Shown here: positions 26,842 to 36,299 of the stretch, piece by piece
Numbering within the stretch: the first letter of the stretch is position 1
How the letters are laid out: each line of letters opens with the position of its first letter
Assembly: GCF_000213555.1 (NCBI RefSeq)
Contig: NZ_GL891979.1
Location: 538,885-602,884, forward strand
Direction: 5' to 3'
DNA: 64,000 nt
From: Dysgonomonas gadei ATCC BAA-286
Lineage (GTDB): Bacteria > Bacteroidota > Bacteroidia > Bacteroidales > Dysgonomonadaceae
Notes under the pieces: model-generated
The model's database searches: none
What the model was told of the DNA's origin: nothing
The model's input: the letters and a program-made list of their open reading frames with translations, nothing else
Program-made: the position numbers and the translations under genes

Positions 26842-29715
26842 ATGAAAAAAAAGACGAAAGCATTTATTTGCCTGCTATGTGTCCTGTTTTTCTCCACTAT
26901 AGCGGTGGCACAGAATAATATTGCGGGAATTTCTACATCAGTCAATGAAAAAACGGTCAACGCCGTAGCTGACAACAACCTGAAAACGAATTGGAAACTG
27001 GCCTCGAAAGACTTACAAAAAGCGGAATGGCTGATGTTTTCGTTACAAAAAGCGGGAGATGTTAATGCAATCACCATAGACTGTGAGGGAATAACACCTC
27101 AGGAATTGCAAAAACTTCTATCGGTGTATATTACATACGATCCTATGAATCTGGGGGTTCCTGTTAGTTACACTGTGTCGGCCAAGGGTAAGGTATCTGT
27201 ACTGTCATTTACACCAAAGTATGGGGCGCATGTCCGTTTTGTATTTAAGGAAGGGGTACTGAAGAAAGACTTACTGATAAAAGAAGTCTCGGTATCTATC
27301 CTCGATAAAAAAGCGGAAATAGCAAATGTACCATTAAAGGAGAGGGCTTATATGAATCCTAATCTGCCTCTGGAATCCCGTGTAGAAGATCTGCTGTCTG
27401 TGATGACTGTAGAAGATAAAATGGAACTACTTCGCGAAGGTTGGGGAATACCGGGTATACCACATTTAGGAGTTCCTGCTATACATAAAGTGGAAGCGAT
27501 ACATGGCTTTTCTTATGGCAGCGGTGCAACTATATTTCCTCAGTCAATAGGTATGGGCGCTACATGGAATAAAAGGTTGATAGAAGCTGCTGCTATGGCT
27601 ATCGGAGACGAAACCGTAAGTGCCAATGCCGTACAAGCATGGTCACCCGTATTGGATGTTGCACAAGATGCCCGGTGGGGGAGATGTGAAGAGACTTACG
27701 GGGAAGACCCGGTATTGGTAACGGAAATAGGAGGTGCATGGATAAAAGGATACCAGTCGAAAGGCTTAATGACCACTCCAAAGCATTTCGCAGCGCACGG
27801 AGCACCTCTGGGAGGAAGGGATTCTCACGATATAGGACTTTCCGAGCGGGAGATGCGCGAAATTCATCTGGTACCTTTCAGAGATATCTATAAAAAATAT
27901 AAGTATCAATCGATAATGATGTCTTATTCGGATTTTCTGGGAGTTCCTGTTGCAAAGAGTAAAGAACTCCTGAAAGGAATTCTGCGCGATGAATGGGGCT
28001 TTGACGGGTTCATTGTCAGTGACTGCGGAGCCATAGGGAATCTGACGGCCCGCAAACATTATACAGCAGTAGACAAGGTGGAAGCCGCAAGACAGGCTCT
28101 TGCGGCAGGTATTGCAACCAATTGCGGAGATACCTATAACGACCCTGATGTTATAGCGGCAGCTAAAAGAGGGGAGTTGAATATGGACGATTTGGACTTC
28201 ACTTGTAAAACTCTTTTACGCACATTATTCAGAAACGGATTGTTCGAGAATAACCCATGTAAACCTCTCGACTGGAATAAAATATATCCCGGATGGAACT
28301 CACCGGAGCATCAGGCATTAGCCCGCAAAACGGCTCAGGAATCTATTGTGTTGCTCGAAAACAAAGGGAATATTCTGCCATTATCAAAATCGCTTAAAAC
28401 GATTGCCGTAATCGGCCCGGGAGCAGACAACTTGCAACCCGGAGACTACACTTCCAAGCCTCAGCCGGGACAGCTAAAATCTGTGCTTACGGGTATTAAA
28501 GCCGCTGTAAATAGCAGTACAAAGGTATTGTATGAGGAAGGATGCCGCTTTATCGGCACAGAAGGAACTGATATAGCTAAGGCTGTGAAAGCAGCAGAAA
28601 ATGCGGATGTAGCAGTACTTGTACTGGGTGATTGTTCTACAAGTGAGGCTTTAAAAGGGATAACCAATACTTCAGGAGAAAACCATGATCTCGCTACATT
28701 GATATTACCGGGAGAACAGCAGAAATTGCTGGAAGCTGTATGTAAAACAGGAAAGCCGGTTGTACTGATATTACAGGCCGGACGTCCTTACAACCTGTCT
28801 TATGCTGCTGAAAATTGCCAGGCTGTACTTGTAAACTGGTTGCCGGGTCAGGAAGGTGGTTATGCAACCGCAGATGTGCTTTTCGGAGATTATAATCCTG
28901 CCGGACGGTTGCCAATGACATTCCCACGGGATGCAGCTCAGCTGCCACTGTATTACAATTTCAAAACATCGGGACGGGTTTATGATTATGTGGATATGCC
29001 ATACTATCCTTTATATCAATTCGGTTATGGGTTGAGTTACACTTCATTCAACTATTCGGATCTGAATATATCATTAGAAAAGAATGGCAATGTGTCGGTG
29101 AATGCTACTGTGACAAATACGGGGAAGGTAGCCGGGGATGAGGTTGTGCAGCTATATATAACCGATATGTATGCCAGTGTGAAAACACGTGTAATGGAAC
29201 TGAAAGACTTCGACAGGGTTTATCTGAATCCGGGAGAGTCGAAGAAAGTGTCCTTTGTTCTTACCCCTTACCAGTTGTCCTTGCTTAATGATGAGATGGA
29301 CAGGGTGGTAGAAAAAGGTTTATTTAAGATAATGGTCGGAGGCAAAAGCCCTTCTTACGTTGCAAAAGATCGTATAAAAGACAGTGTCGGTTTCATCGAA
29401 GCTAAGGATGGAATCAACGGGGAGATAGACTATCCTCTGAACTTTAATGCAGATTTTGCTATAACAGTCGTAAGTGTTGAAGACCAGCCGGGAAAAGACG
29501 CAAAAGTGGCAAATGTACTGGTTACAAATACAGGAAACCTGACCGATACAGGAAAGCTGATGATGTATCTCGACGGCAAGAAAATAGGGGATACACGCCA
29601 TTATGATTTGGAACCCGGTGAAGAAAAGCAATTCCAAATTGAAGTATCACAGAGCAACTTTAAGACATTACAATTCACATCGAAATATAAAAGCGTAACT
29701 TATACAAGTAAATGA
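26842..29715 (+). CDS. Glycoside hydrolase family 3 with N-terminal F5/8C-like domain
   Basis: 957 residues; signal peptide MKKKTKAFICLLCVLFFSTI, cut near AVAQ. Residues about 25-155 form a discoidin-like sandwich (ADNNLKTNWKLASKDLQKAE, VRFVFKEGVL). The GH3 barrel carries PKHFAAHGAPLGGRD and the nucleophile Asp394 in IVSDCGAIG. The second domain ends GQEGGYATADVLFGDYNPAG and an Fn3-like domain follows. An extra 120-residue Ig-like domain (FAITVVSVEDQPGKDAKV) ends the protein. It has no PA14 insert, so it is not a duplicate of the PUL 1 GH3. It is convergent with GH97 and next to the mannan enzymes, where a beta-glucosidase would fit glucose in glucomannan. Confidence 0.88.
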   Translation: MKKKTKAFICLLCVLFFSTIAVAQNNIAGISTSVNEKTVNAVADNNLKTNWKLASKDLQKAEWLMFSLQKAGDVNAITIDCEGITPQELQKLLSVYITYDPMNLGVPVSYTVSAKGKVSVLSFTPKYGAHVRFVFKEGVLKKDLLIKEVSVSILDKKAEIANVPLKERAYMNPNLPLESRVEDLLSVMTVEDKMELLREGWGIPGIPHLGVPAIHKVEAIHGFSYGSGATIFPQSIGMGATWNKRLIEAAAMAIGDETVSANAVQAWSPVLDVAQDARWGRCEETYGEDPVLVTEIGGAWIKGYQSKGLMTTPKHFAAHGAPLGGRDSHDIGLSEREMREIHLVPFRDIYKKYKYQSIMMSYSDFLGVPVAKSKELLKGILRDEWGFDGFIVSDCGAIGNLTARKHYTAVDKVEAARQALAAGIATNCGDTYNDPDVIAAAKRGELNMDDLDFTCKTLLRTLFRNGLFENNPCKPLDWNKIYPGWNSPEHQALARKTAQESIVLLENKGNILPLSKSLKTIAVIGPGADNLQPGDYTSKPQPGQLKSVLTGIKAAVNSSTKVLYEEGCRFIGTEGTDIAKAVKAAENADVAVLVLGDCSTSEALKGITNTSGENHDLATLILPGEQQKLLEAVCKTGKPVVLILQAGRPYNLSYAAENCQAVLVNWLPGQEGGYATADVLFGDYNPAGRLPMTFPRDAAQLPLYYNFKTSGRVYDYVDMPYYPLYQFGYGLSYTSFNYSDLNISLEKNGNVSVNATVTNTGKVAGDEVVQLYITDMYASVKTRVMELKDFDRVYLNPGESKKVSFVLTPYQLSLLNDEMDRVVEKGLFKIMVGGKSPSYVAKDRIKDSVGFIEAKDGINGEIDYPLNFNADFAITVVSVEDQPGKDAKVANVLVTNTGNLTDTGKLMMYLDGKKIGDTRHYDLEPGEEKQFQIEVSQSNFKTLQFTSKYKSVTYTSK

Positions 29716-29721
29716 TATGAA

Positions 29722-29759
29722 AATAAAGAACTACAAGCTTACCCTTGTAGTTCTTTATT
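29722..29759. terminator. Bidirectional terminator between GH3 and GH97
   Basis: A perfect 16-bp stem (AATAAAGAACTACAAG with its complement) around a 6-base loop (CTTACC) lies between two convergent genes, 6 bases from each stop. The A-rich foot of one arm gives a U-rich end in both directions, so it serves both transcripts and marks the end of the PUL 2 operon. Confidence 0.85.
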
Positions 29760-29764
29760 ATACT

Positions 29765-31741
29765 TCATCGGGGATAAATATGTATTACTGCACCTCCGTC
29801 AGAGGCTAAAGGCAGTTCGATGGTATCTCCTTTTTTTACTTGCTTAATCTGCTTTTTCAAATGATTTGGATTTATACTTACATCTTCGGCATCAGTATAT
29901 ATTTCTGCGGTAAAGTCACCTTCACCAAGGAAATCCAGAGTAATAGTCAGGGTACGGGCTTTACTATTATTCAGGGAGCCAATATACCAATCAGTATTGT
30001 TCCTTCTTGCTATGGTAACATATTCATTTACTTTGGCGTCAGGGACTTTGGTTTCATCCCATACTGTGGGTAATTTTCGCAAGAAATCGAATCCCGGTTG
30101 CCCTTCATAAGAAGGAGGCGTGTCGCATATCATTCCCAGATAACTTTCCAGTACCACATACATAGCCAACATATGACAACGGGTGCTGGTCACTAATGGA
30201 TTTGTATATTGTATCTTGAACTTGGCTTTCGGCACAGCTCTGAAACCGCCCAGATGATAATCGGTAGCACCGGCCAGCAGACGAGTAAATGGCATCGAGA
30301 TATCGTGGTCTGCATTGATAATCGTATCCCATTTATATACTTCATAATTGAGCGTACCCTCCCTTGTGAATTCGTTCGGATAAGTACGCTGTAAGCCTGA
30401 TGGCTTGCTAGAGCCGTGGAACTGTATAAATAGCTTATATTGGGCTGCGGTGGCTAATATCTCTTCCTGAATACGGATCATTTCCTGATCGTCACGATCC
30501 ATAAAATCAACCATCATACCTTTTACACCCCATTCGTTAAACTGCCTGAAGGCTGCATCCAACTTTGCATATAAAGGCTTCCAGTTTACCCAGACATGAA
30601 TATTGATTCCTTTACTTCCTGCATAATCGCATATTTTCTTCATATCTATCGGCTTGATAGTCTTTGTAACATCTGCATTAGGGCCCGGAGTACTGAAATC
30701 GTATCCGTCATCTACATACCATGACTGCTCCGCGTAACCATAAACTGAATGGTAATCAAGTCCGTTTCGGGCAGCAAAGTCAATGTAATACTTATTTGTC
30801 TCGAAATTATTACCCGGCAGGAAGGTTGTGTCCGGAACAACATTTCCGTTCCACCAGGTAAACGTAGTCTTACCGGGCTTTATCCATGAGGTATCTTCTA
30901 TCTTACACGGCTCATTGAGGTTTGTAAGTATATTGGATTCTATAAGAGCTCCCACCCGGTCACTTATAGACATTACACGCCATGGAGTATGATGAGGCAA
31001 ATTGACCTTCACCTTTATTTTATCCTGCCCGGGAAGAGGGGATAGCTTGCCCACAAACATACCATCTTCTTTCACCAGATACATTCCGGCATAGTTTACG
31101 ATAGCTGCTTCGGTGATTGCCATAAAGATATTGTCCGGATATTCCAGCATGATGGGCATATCCATTAATCTGTTTTCTTCTATGTCGTTATAATCCAAAT
31201 GTGTATATAATCCTTCATGCGAACTTGTATATGATGGCAGGAACAAGGTTAATGCCTTCGGGTCTCCTGCGAGATTGAAAGTTGTCTTCTCGTCATACAT
31301 GACATAAGAATCCCAATTGGATTGTCTAGGAAATTCATAGCGGAAAGCTATGCCATCATTAAAGGCCCTTACTACTAAGTTTATTTTTCTGTTAGGTGCA
31401 TTTTTCTCTTCGAGGGGGATTAAAACCTCTTTGTAATGACTATGGATCGTTTTGGTCTTACCTACAATTAATTCATATGTTTCATCACCGGTTCTGAACA
31501 TGGGTTTATTCATCTTCAGATCCTCTCCGAATTTCCCGTTCTCAAAATCCAGTGAAAGGGGGGAATCCTTTATTAATGTTTGTTTTTTGAACGTCACTTT
31601 GTAGGATGGACTTATGTTATCCAGTTTGAAAGAGAATGTCAGGCGCCCGTCAGGAGAAGTGAGGGATACGTTCTTTTGAGCAAATAGCGATGGTAGCATC
31701 ACTATCAGAAAAAAGACTATTCCAATGTATGAGTTTTTCAT
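29765..31741 (-). CDS. Glycoside hydrolase family 97, retaining alpha-galactosidase type
   Basis: 658 residues; signal peptide MKNSYIGIVFFLIVMLPSLF, cut near FAQ. N-terminal beta-sandwich (SLTSPDGRLTFSFKLD), TIM barrel, C-terminal sandwich. The barrel has Asp412 in MMVDFMDRDD and Glu467 in LNYEVYKW. These have the same 55-residue spacing as the nucleophile and acid/base of the Bacteroides retaining GH97 alpha-galactosidase BT1871. SusB-type inverting alpha-glucosidases use different glutamates. This supports removal of alpha-1,6-galactose from galactomannan oligosaccharides in the periplasm. It is the last gene of the PUL 2 minus-strand set, 11 bases after GH26. Specificity is inferred from motif and context. 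Confidence 0.88.
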   Translation of the reverse strand: MKNSYIGIVFFLIVMLPSLFAQKNVSLTSPDGRLTFSFKLDNISPSYKVTFKKQTLIKDSPLSLDFENGKFGEDLKMNKPMFRTGDETYELIVGKTKTIHSHYKEVLIPLEEKNAPNRKINLVVRAFNDGIAFRYEFPRQSNWDSYVMYDEKTTFNLAGDPKALTLFLPSYTSSHEGLYTHLDYNDIEENRLMDMPIMLEYPDNIFMAITEAAIVNYAGMYLVKEDGMFVGKLSPLPGQDKIKVKVNLPHHTPWRVMSISDRVGALIESNILTNLNEPCKIEDTSWIKPGKTTFTWWNGNVVPDTTFLPGNNFETNKYYIDFAARNGLDYHSVYGYAEQSWYVDDGYDFSTPGPNADVTKTIKPIDMKKICDYAGSKGINIHVWVNWKPLYAKLDAAFRQFNEWGVKGMMVDFMDRDDQEMIRIQEEILATAAQYKLFIQFHGSSKPSGLQRTYPNEFTREGTLNYEVYKWDTIINADHDISMPFTRLLAGATDYHLGGFRAVPKAKFKIQYTNPLVTSTRCHMLAMYVVLESYLGMICDTPPSYEGQPGFDFLRKLPTVWDETKVPDAKVNEYVTIARRNNTDWYIGSLNNSKARTLTITLDFLGEGDFTAEIYTDAEDVSINPNHLKKQIKQVKKGDTIELPLASDGGAVIHIYPR

Positions 31742-31752
31742 TTATATAAGTT

Positions 31753-32874
31753 TTAATTAATATCTCTATTCATAAGAATCGAAGGTTTACCAATAAATAC
31801 ATTAAGGTCTTCTGCTGCAGGATGCCCACCGTAAGGCATGTAATAATGCAAAGGCTTATCAGGCTCCCATGCATTACGCCAGAAAAGAGCCCATGCAACT
31901 TTATGCTGTGTTATGATAGGATAAACAATATTAGTGAAATAAGTAGAATCCGGTATGCTTTCCATTCCGGTTTCCCCGATAACAGGAACTTTGTTCGTTT
32001 TGCTGGCATAGTCCGTCACAATCTTTAGATTGCGGCTCATAGCATCTTTGTATCTCTCTATATCTTCTGGCGATTTACCGTTCACATAGCTGTCATAGCC
32101 TACTATATCCACATATTTGTCTCCAGGATAGCGTTCCAGATAGGCTTCCTCGCTTTCCGTTTCGGATGGCGAATAGGTATACAGCAAGTTATGGACATTT
32201 TTCTTGTCACGCAGGTATTCGACAGTCATTATCCATAATTTCTTGTATTCATCCGGTGTACATTGTTTGCTTCCCCACCAGAACCAAGCTCCGGTATGCT
32301 CATGATACATACGGAATATCACCGGAATATAATTGCTGTCCTTATCCTTCAAATCCAAGAAGAAATCGGCGACACGGTCGAGCCATACAAGATATTTCTC
32401 ATGGTTAGAACCATTCGGCAGAATAGTTCTAACGACAGAATCCTGCGCGCAATCCCATGCTGTATTTCCCGTTACTATATTGTCCCCGTGCCAACTGACA
32501 GTGGTAATGCCCCCTCTGTCATAAGTTTCTTTTATATAACGCTTCATATCCGAGAAGTAAATAGAATCGAGATTAAACTCCGCTCCTGTTTCCACATGCC
32601 CCAGTTCCCATCCTATCACGGCGGGATAGTCCCCGGTAACATCTTTCACGTCAGACCTGCCGGCTTCTTTGTACCATGCATGCCCATAGGCCAGATCATC
32701 CTGATGGCCCACCATAATACCTTTGTCCATCAGTGAGAACAATCTGTTATACAATACGACTGTCTCTTTCGTCGCATTCTTGTCTATAGGTAAAATTTTG
32801 TTCTCCACTTCTTCTTTTTGTTTACAAGAAAGCAATATTAGAGTAAGAAGCGTAAATACTAGTAAATGTTTCAT
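31753..32874 (-). CDS. GH26 beta-mannanase, lipoprotein
   Basis: 373 residues. Lipobox ILLSC (Cys17), followed by KQKEE, an acidic stretch compatible with surface export. One GH26 TIM barrel: DKGIMVGHQDDLAYGHAW near the start, acid/base Glu192 in FRMYHEHTGAWFWWG, nucleophile Glu301 in VIGETGMES, and the end HKVAWALFWRNAW. GH26 enzymes cut beta-1,4-mannan, releasing oligosaccharides or mannobiose. It is one of two GH26 proteins in PUL 2. This one has no binding domain, which suggests work on short substrates, while the CBM-bearing one (38478-39920) takes polymer. It is separated from the epimerase by 420 bp containing a repeat, so it may have its own promoter. Confidence 0.92.
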   Translation of the reverse strand: MKHLLVFTLLTLILLSCKQKEEVENKILPIDKNATKETVVLYNRLFSLMDKGIMVGHQDDLAYGHAWYKEAGRSDVKDVTGDYPAVIGWELGHVETGAEFNLDSIYFSDMKRYIKETYDRGGITTVSWHGDNIVTGNTAWDCAQDSVVRTILPNGSNHEKYLVWLDRVADFFLDLKDKDSNYIPVIFRMYHEHTGAWFWWGSKQCTPDEYKKLWIMTVEYLRDKKNVHNLLYTYSPSETESEEAYLERYPGDKYVDIVGYDSYVNGKSPEDIERYKDAMSRNLKIVTDYASKTNKVPVIGETGMESIPDSTYFTNIVYPIITQHKVAWALFWRNAWEPDKPLHYYMPYGGHPAAEDLNVFIGKPSILMNRDIN

Positions 32875-33294
32875 TATATTTTTTTTATGAATGTTTCTAT
32901 TTTATGTCTTTTATTACCAATAGGTATTTTATTAAAAAGTAACAGAAGTAACAGAAAAAACAATTAATAATTAAGAATGAAAAATTAATAATTTGATTAT
33001 TATGCTGAGTCGAGCAAAGCATCTCGTCAGTAAACGATTAATAACTTGTATCTCATATAACTTTCAACTTATTACTTAAAACTTACTACTTGTTAAAAGG
33101 TAACAAAGGTTACACCTTTTCACATATTTTCTTCTGTAACTGTATTCTTTATAACACGCTGGTTATACGCATTGTATAGATAAAATTATAAGTATAAAGT
33201 TACAGCTGCTCCGGAGAAATATTCAATAATATGTTTTTACAATATAACTGTCTTTTGTTGTTATATACCAAAGGAACAAAATAGAACTGCGACC
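32875..33294. other. Gene-free stretch between epimerase and GH26 with dispersed repeat
   Basis: 420 bp inside the minus-strand PUL 2 set. About 195 bases (32934-33129) are the inverted partner of the repeat near 26.6 kb. The part next to the epimerase stop (33130-33294) is AT-rich with no evident hairpin. I found no open reading frame of interest. Confidence 0.6.
32934..33129 (-). repeat. Dispersed repeat, right copy of an inverted pair
   Basis: The reverse complement matches 26531-26692 in the same block order, including an identical 37-base block (32957-32993). This copy carries an extra AT-rich segment of about 30 bases between the first and second blocks. CGAGATGCTTTGCTCGACTC resembles a short phrase I associate with dispersed intergenic repeats in Bacteroidetes genomes. 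Confidence 0.8.
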
Positions 33295-34461
33295 TTAATC
33301 AATTCCAAAATGTTCTAACATTTCCATGCACATACGTCCATTGTGATAAGGGCATTTCCAGAATCCGGCTTTGTCATCTTTTCTGTTGATACTTCCGTCC
33401 GGCAGGCGGCTCCAGTACCATTCACCGTTTTCGTTGTCGACCATCCGGCTTTGAATATACGACCATACTTGCGATGCCCGTTCTTTATATATAGCATTCT
33501 TGGAATTTCTGTATGCGTACATATATCCCACTACAGCTTCGGCCTGCACCCACCAGTGGCGTTCCGTATCCATATGCCCGTTCTTATATTCGTATATCAT
33601 ACTGCCATCGACCCCGATACCTCCGGAAGCAGCATCGGCTATCTTCAAGGACAGATCTTTTATCTCAGCGATAAGCGCTTTGTCTCCCAATACTTCTGCC
33701 GCCTCGAAAAGCAGCCACGATGCTTCAATATCATGGCCATAAGATACGGCAGTAGACTTTACATTCCAATCTTCGTCGAAGAAAAGATTCAGGTGATTAG
33801 TATTGCTATCCAGAATCTTATCCGTGAAAACATCTATCAATTGCCTCTGTGCCGATTCCAACTGCGGGTCTTTCCATATACGGCAAAGATTTGTATATGG
33901 TTCCAGTATATGAAGGTGAGTATTCATCGTTTTCACCTCATTCTCGTCTTTATCGCTAAGGCGCATATCTTCTATCGGTTGCCAGTCGCGGGTAAATGCC
34001 TCAGGATAACCGCCTGTAACCTTATCCCTGTATTTTTCAATCAGGTAAAAGAAATCTTTAGCCAGTTCCAATGCCTTTTGCTCACCTGTGGCACGAAAAT
34101 ATTCCGAAAAACCGTAAAGCATAAAGCCCTGTACATAAGTCTGCTTCTTCGTGTTTACAGGATTACCTTTATAATCGAGTTCCCAGAAAGCTCCGCCGTA
34201 TTCCTTATCGATAAAGTATGCAACGATATAATCGAAGGCACGTTGTGCCATTTTCAGATATTCTTCATTCTTGAGGATACGGTATGCAGAAGAAAAAGTC
34301 CATAAGATGCGGGCATTCAATATCGCCCCCTTATTAGCCCGGGAATTCAGCATATTATTGCCATCTATCTGTCCGTAGAAGCCGCCATTATGGTTGTCCT
34401 GCATTTTATTTATCCAGAATGGCAGGATGTTTCCGATTAATTCTTTCCTGAATCCGTTCAT
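33295..34461 (-). CDS. AGE family epimerase, probable mannobiose (cellobiose) 2-epimerase
   Basis: 388 residues, the usual length for cellobiose 2-epimerases, with no signal peptide: cytoplasmic. It is an (alpha/alpha)6 barrel with the family histidines in NTHLHILEPYTNL, SYGHDIEASWLLFE, RHWWVQAEAVVGY and CPYHNGRMCMEM. It would epimerise the reducing-end mannose of beta-1,4-mannobiose to glucose, giving mannosylglucose for the GH130 enzyme of the same locus. The start overlaps the stop of the transporter gene by 4 bases (ATGA), so the two are translationally coupled: import, then epimerisation. N-acylglucosamine 2-epimerases share the fold but not this context. Confidence 0.92.
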   Translation of the reverse strand: MNGFRKELIGNILPFWINKMQDNHNGGFYGQIDGNNMLNSRANKGAILNARILWTFSSAYRILKNEEYLKMAQRAFDYIVAYFIDKEYGGAFWELDYKGNPVNTKKQTYVQGFMLYGFSEYFRATGEQKALELAKDFFYLIEKYRDKVTGGYPEAFTRDWQPIEDMRLSDKDENEVKTMNTHLHILEPYTNLCRIWKDPQLESAQRQLIDVFTDKILDSNTNHLNLFFDEDWNVKSTAVSYGHDIEASWLLFEAAEVLGDKALIAEIKDLSLKIADAASGGIGVDGSMIYEYKNGHMDTERHWWVQAEAVVGYMYAYRNSKNAIYKERASQVWSYIQSRMVDNENGEWYWSRLPDGSINRKDDKAGFWKCPYHNGRMCMEMLEHFGID

Positions 34462-35855
34462 TTATTTTCCCTCCTTAAATTCAAATCCGATGTTATTTCT
34501 ACCAGTTTCTTTTCCGTCAGGGGATAGAAATAGATAAATACGACCGATAATAAGGTACCCACTGCAGGAAGGAAACTCAGGAACATTTTTATCACATTGA
34601 TTGTTTCAGGATTCTGCGCCTCATTCGCCTGAAATCCGAAGTAACCGAGCAGCCAGCCTGTCAGGGCGCTGCCGATTGCCCAACCGAATTTCTGGCTCAT
34701 CGACGACGAACTGAATATCAGTCCTGTCGCCCTGTTGCCGGTCCTCAGTTCCGAGTAGTCGGCACAGTCGGCATACATGGACCATAGCAGCGGAAAAATG
34801 CTTCCTGCACAAATACTTATCAATGCCTGTAAAATAAAAATCAAGGTGAGGCTGTCTTTATCCATCCAGTAAAATACAATGCTTAGTACAGTAGCTATTG
34901 CCATCGCACCCATATAGGTATATCTCTTGCCTATACGGTTGCTGACCGGAGCAGCCAGTATGACGCCCACTATATTGGCAGCCTGCCCCAATGCAAGGTA
35001 TAACCCGCTAAGGACGAACGGTATACTGAACACATTGATTGTACCGAAACCATCCTCCACGATATAATATTTAAAGTAATAGACAGTAGCTCCGTCGCGT
35101 ATCGAATTGAATACCAATGCTGCGACACCTGCTCCCAACAGAATCCACCAGGGCTTATTCTTTATCAGATCGCGCAAATCGTCAAGCAAGGGTGTTTTCT
35201 CCTGCTTTATCGGTTTCACACGTTCTTTTGTGAATGAAAAGCACATAAAGAAAAGTATAGCGCACATCACAGCAATCACTATCACTGCCATAAACCAGCC
35301 GCGCTGCTGATCTTCGACGGCATTGCTGCCATTGCTGAAATAATTGACTAACGGCATAAACAGCAGGAATGTTACAAAACTGCCTATATATGCAAAGGTC
35401 ATGCGGAAGGTAGATAATACATTCCTGTCTTTCTGGTTAGGGCTCATCACACCCAATAACGAGGCATAGGGCACATTGATAGCCGAATATACCATCATCA
35501 TCAGGGAGTAGGTTACATAGGCATATATGACCTTACCCGTATAATCCAGACCGGGGGTAAAAAAAGTAAATACCCCGATAACGGCAAAGGGTATTGCCAG
35601 AAACAACAGATAAGGACGGAATTTACCCCACCGTGTATCCGTGCGGTCGGCAACCATACCTACAATCGGGTCGAAGAGCGAATCCCAGATACGGGTAATC
35701 AGGAACATAGAACCCACCACAGCCGCAGGCAGCCCGAACACATCGGTATAGAAAATCATCAGGTAGGAACCGAACAGTTTCCAGAACATGGACGATGCCG
35801 CATCCCCGAATCCATAACCTATTTTCTCTTTTAATGTAATTTTTACAGAATCCAT
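34458..35855 (-). CDS. GPH-type MFS sugar:cation symporter
   Basis: 465 residues with about twelve membrane segments. The N-terminus KEKIGYGFGDAASSMFWK is the mark of the glycoside-pentoside-hexuronide (GPH) symporters. SLFDPIVGMVADRTDTRWGK is the conserved loop between helices 2 and 3. It should move a disaccharide, most likely mannobiose, across the inner membrane. It overlaps the epimerase gene by 4 bases. A 499-bp MITE-like element sits 50 bases upstream of the start codon, between this gene and GH130. Expression therefore depends on read-through of the structured element or on a promoter within or beside it. Confidence 0.92.
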   Translation of the reverse strand: MDSVKITLKEKIGYGFGDAASSMFWKLFGSYLMIFYTDVFGLPAAVVGSMFLITRIWDSLFDPIVGMVADRTDTRWGKFRPYLLFLAIPFAVIGVFTFFTPGLDYTGKVIYAYVTYSLMMMVYSAINVPYASLLGVMSPNQKDRNVLSTFRMTFAYIGSFVTFLLFMPLVNYFSNGSNAVEDQQRGWFMAVIVIAVMCAILFFMCFSFTKERVKPIKQEKTPLLDDLRDLIKNKPWWILLGAGVAALVFNSIRDGATVYYFKYYIVEDGFGTINVFSIPFVLSGLYLALGQAANIVGVILAAPVSNRIGKRYTYMGAMAIATVLSIVFYWMDKDSLTLIFILQALISICAGSIFPLLWSMYADCADYSELRTGNRATGLIFSSSSMSQKFGWAIGSALTGWLLGYFGFQANEAQNPETINVIKMFLSFLPAVGTLLSVVFIYFYPLTEKKLVEITSDLNLRRENK

Positions 35856-36000
35856 TATGAAAATCTTCTATTTAGCTTCAAAAAATATTCATTGATGTAT
35901 TTAAATGTTGGATTAATTTCGACTTCACTTTGTTTCGTCAGAACGTTCATTTTGGCATTGCCCAAAACGAACCAAAAGGCTAGCGCTCCGTTCCTCGGCG

Positions 36001-36080
36001 ACCTGTCAACAGCTTGCCGGCTGAAAGGGACAAACGGGCTATCGCCCCGTCCCTTTCTTAGCCGGCTGCACCGGACAGGT
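36001..36080. repeat. Long hairpin inside the MITE-like element
   Basis: Nested inverted repeats: ACCTGTC (36001-36007) with GACAGGT (36074-36080), GCCGGCT (36016-36022) with AGCCGGC (36060-36066), AAAGGGAC (36024-36031) with GTCCCTTT (36049-36056), and an inner ACGGG/CCCGT. Together they form a GC-rich stem of about 25 pairs that would fold in RNA of either strand. Confidence 0.75.
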
Positions 36081-36185
36081 GCCCGCCTGCGTCACGAATG
36101 CGCAGAGGCTGATGCCTTAGTAAGGCAAAGCCCTTTCAAGAATAAAATATGCGTCAGCCCGCGCCGTTAGCTTCATGGACGGGGT

Positions 36186-36299
36186 ACCCGTAGGTTGAAA
36201 AGACGAAAAAACGGAAACGTGTTTGAGCTTATCCACTAATTCGGATTATACAATCTTCCCAGCGAGTTTTTCCGTTTCGTCTTTTTGTCCGTTACGGGT
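36186..36299. repeat. Second inverted repeat in the MITE-like element
   Basis: ACCCGTA (36186-36192) pairs with TACGGGT (36293-36299). Inside it, an imperfect arm containing AAAAGACGAAAAAACGGAAA (from 36198) pairs with TTTTCCGTTTCGTCTTTTT (36268-36286). The loop of about 50 bases is AT-rich. Confidence 0.65.

Noticed and set aside
22677..29715. The two GH3 genes as a tandem duplication
   Set aside because: One has a PA14 insert, the other an N-terminal F5/8C-like and a C-terminal Ig-like domain, and their barrels differ widely; they are distant members of the family.
29765..31741. GH97 as a SusB-type alpha-glucosidase
   Set aside because: The active-site pair Asp412 and Glu467 with 55-residue spacing follows the retaining alpha-galactosidase type; the motif around Asp412 differs from SusB.
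33343..34305. Plus-strand frame of 320 codons opposite the AGE epimerase
   Set aside because: It lies wholly antisense to a well-supported gene, is rich in residues expected from the reverse complement, and shows no domain or start signal.
35892..36170. Plus-strand frame of 92 codons (MMYLNVGLIS...) in the GC-rich stretch
   Set aside because: It begins before the terminal repeat and runs through the hairpin arms of the MITE-like element. It has no ribosome-binding site and a composition dictated by the inverted repeats.
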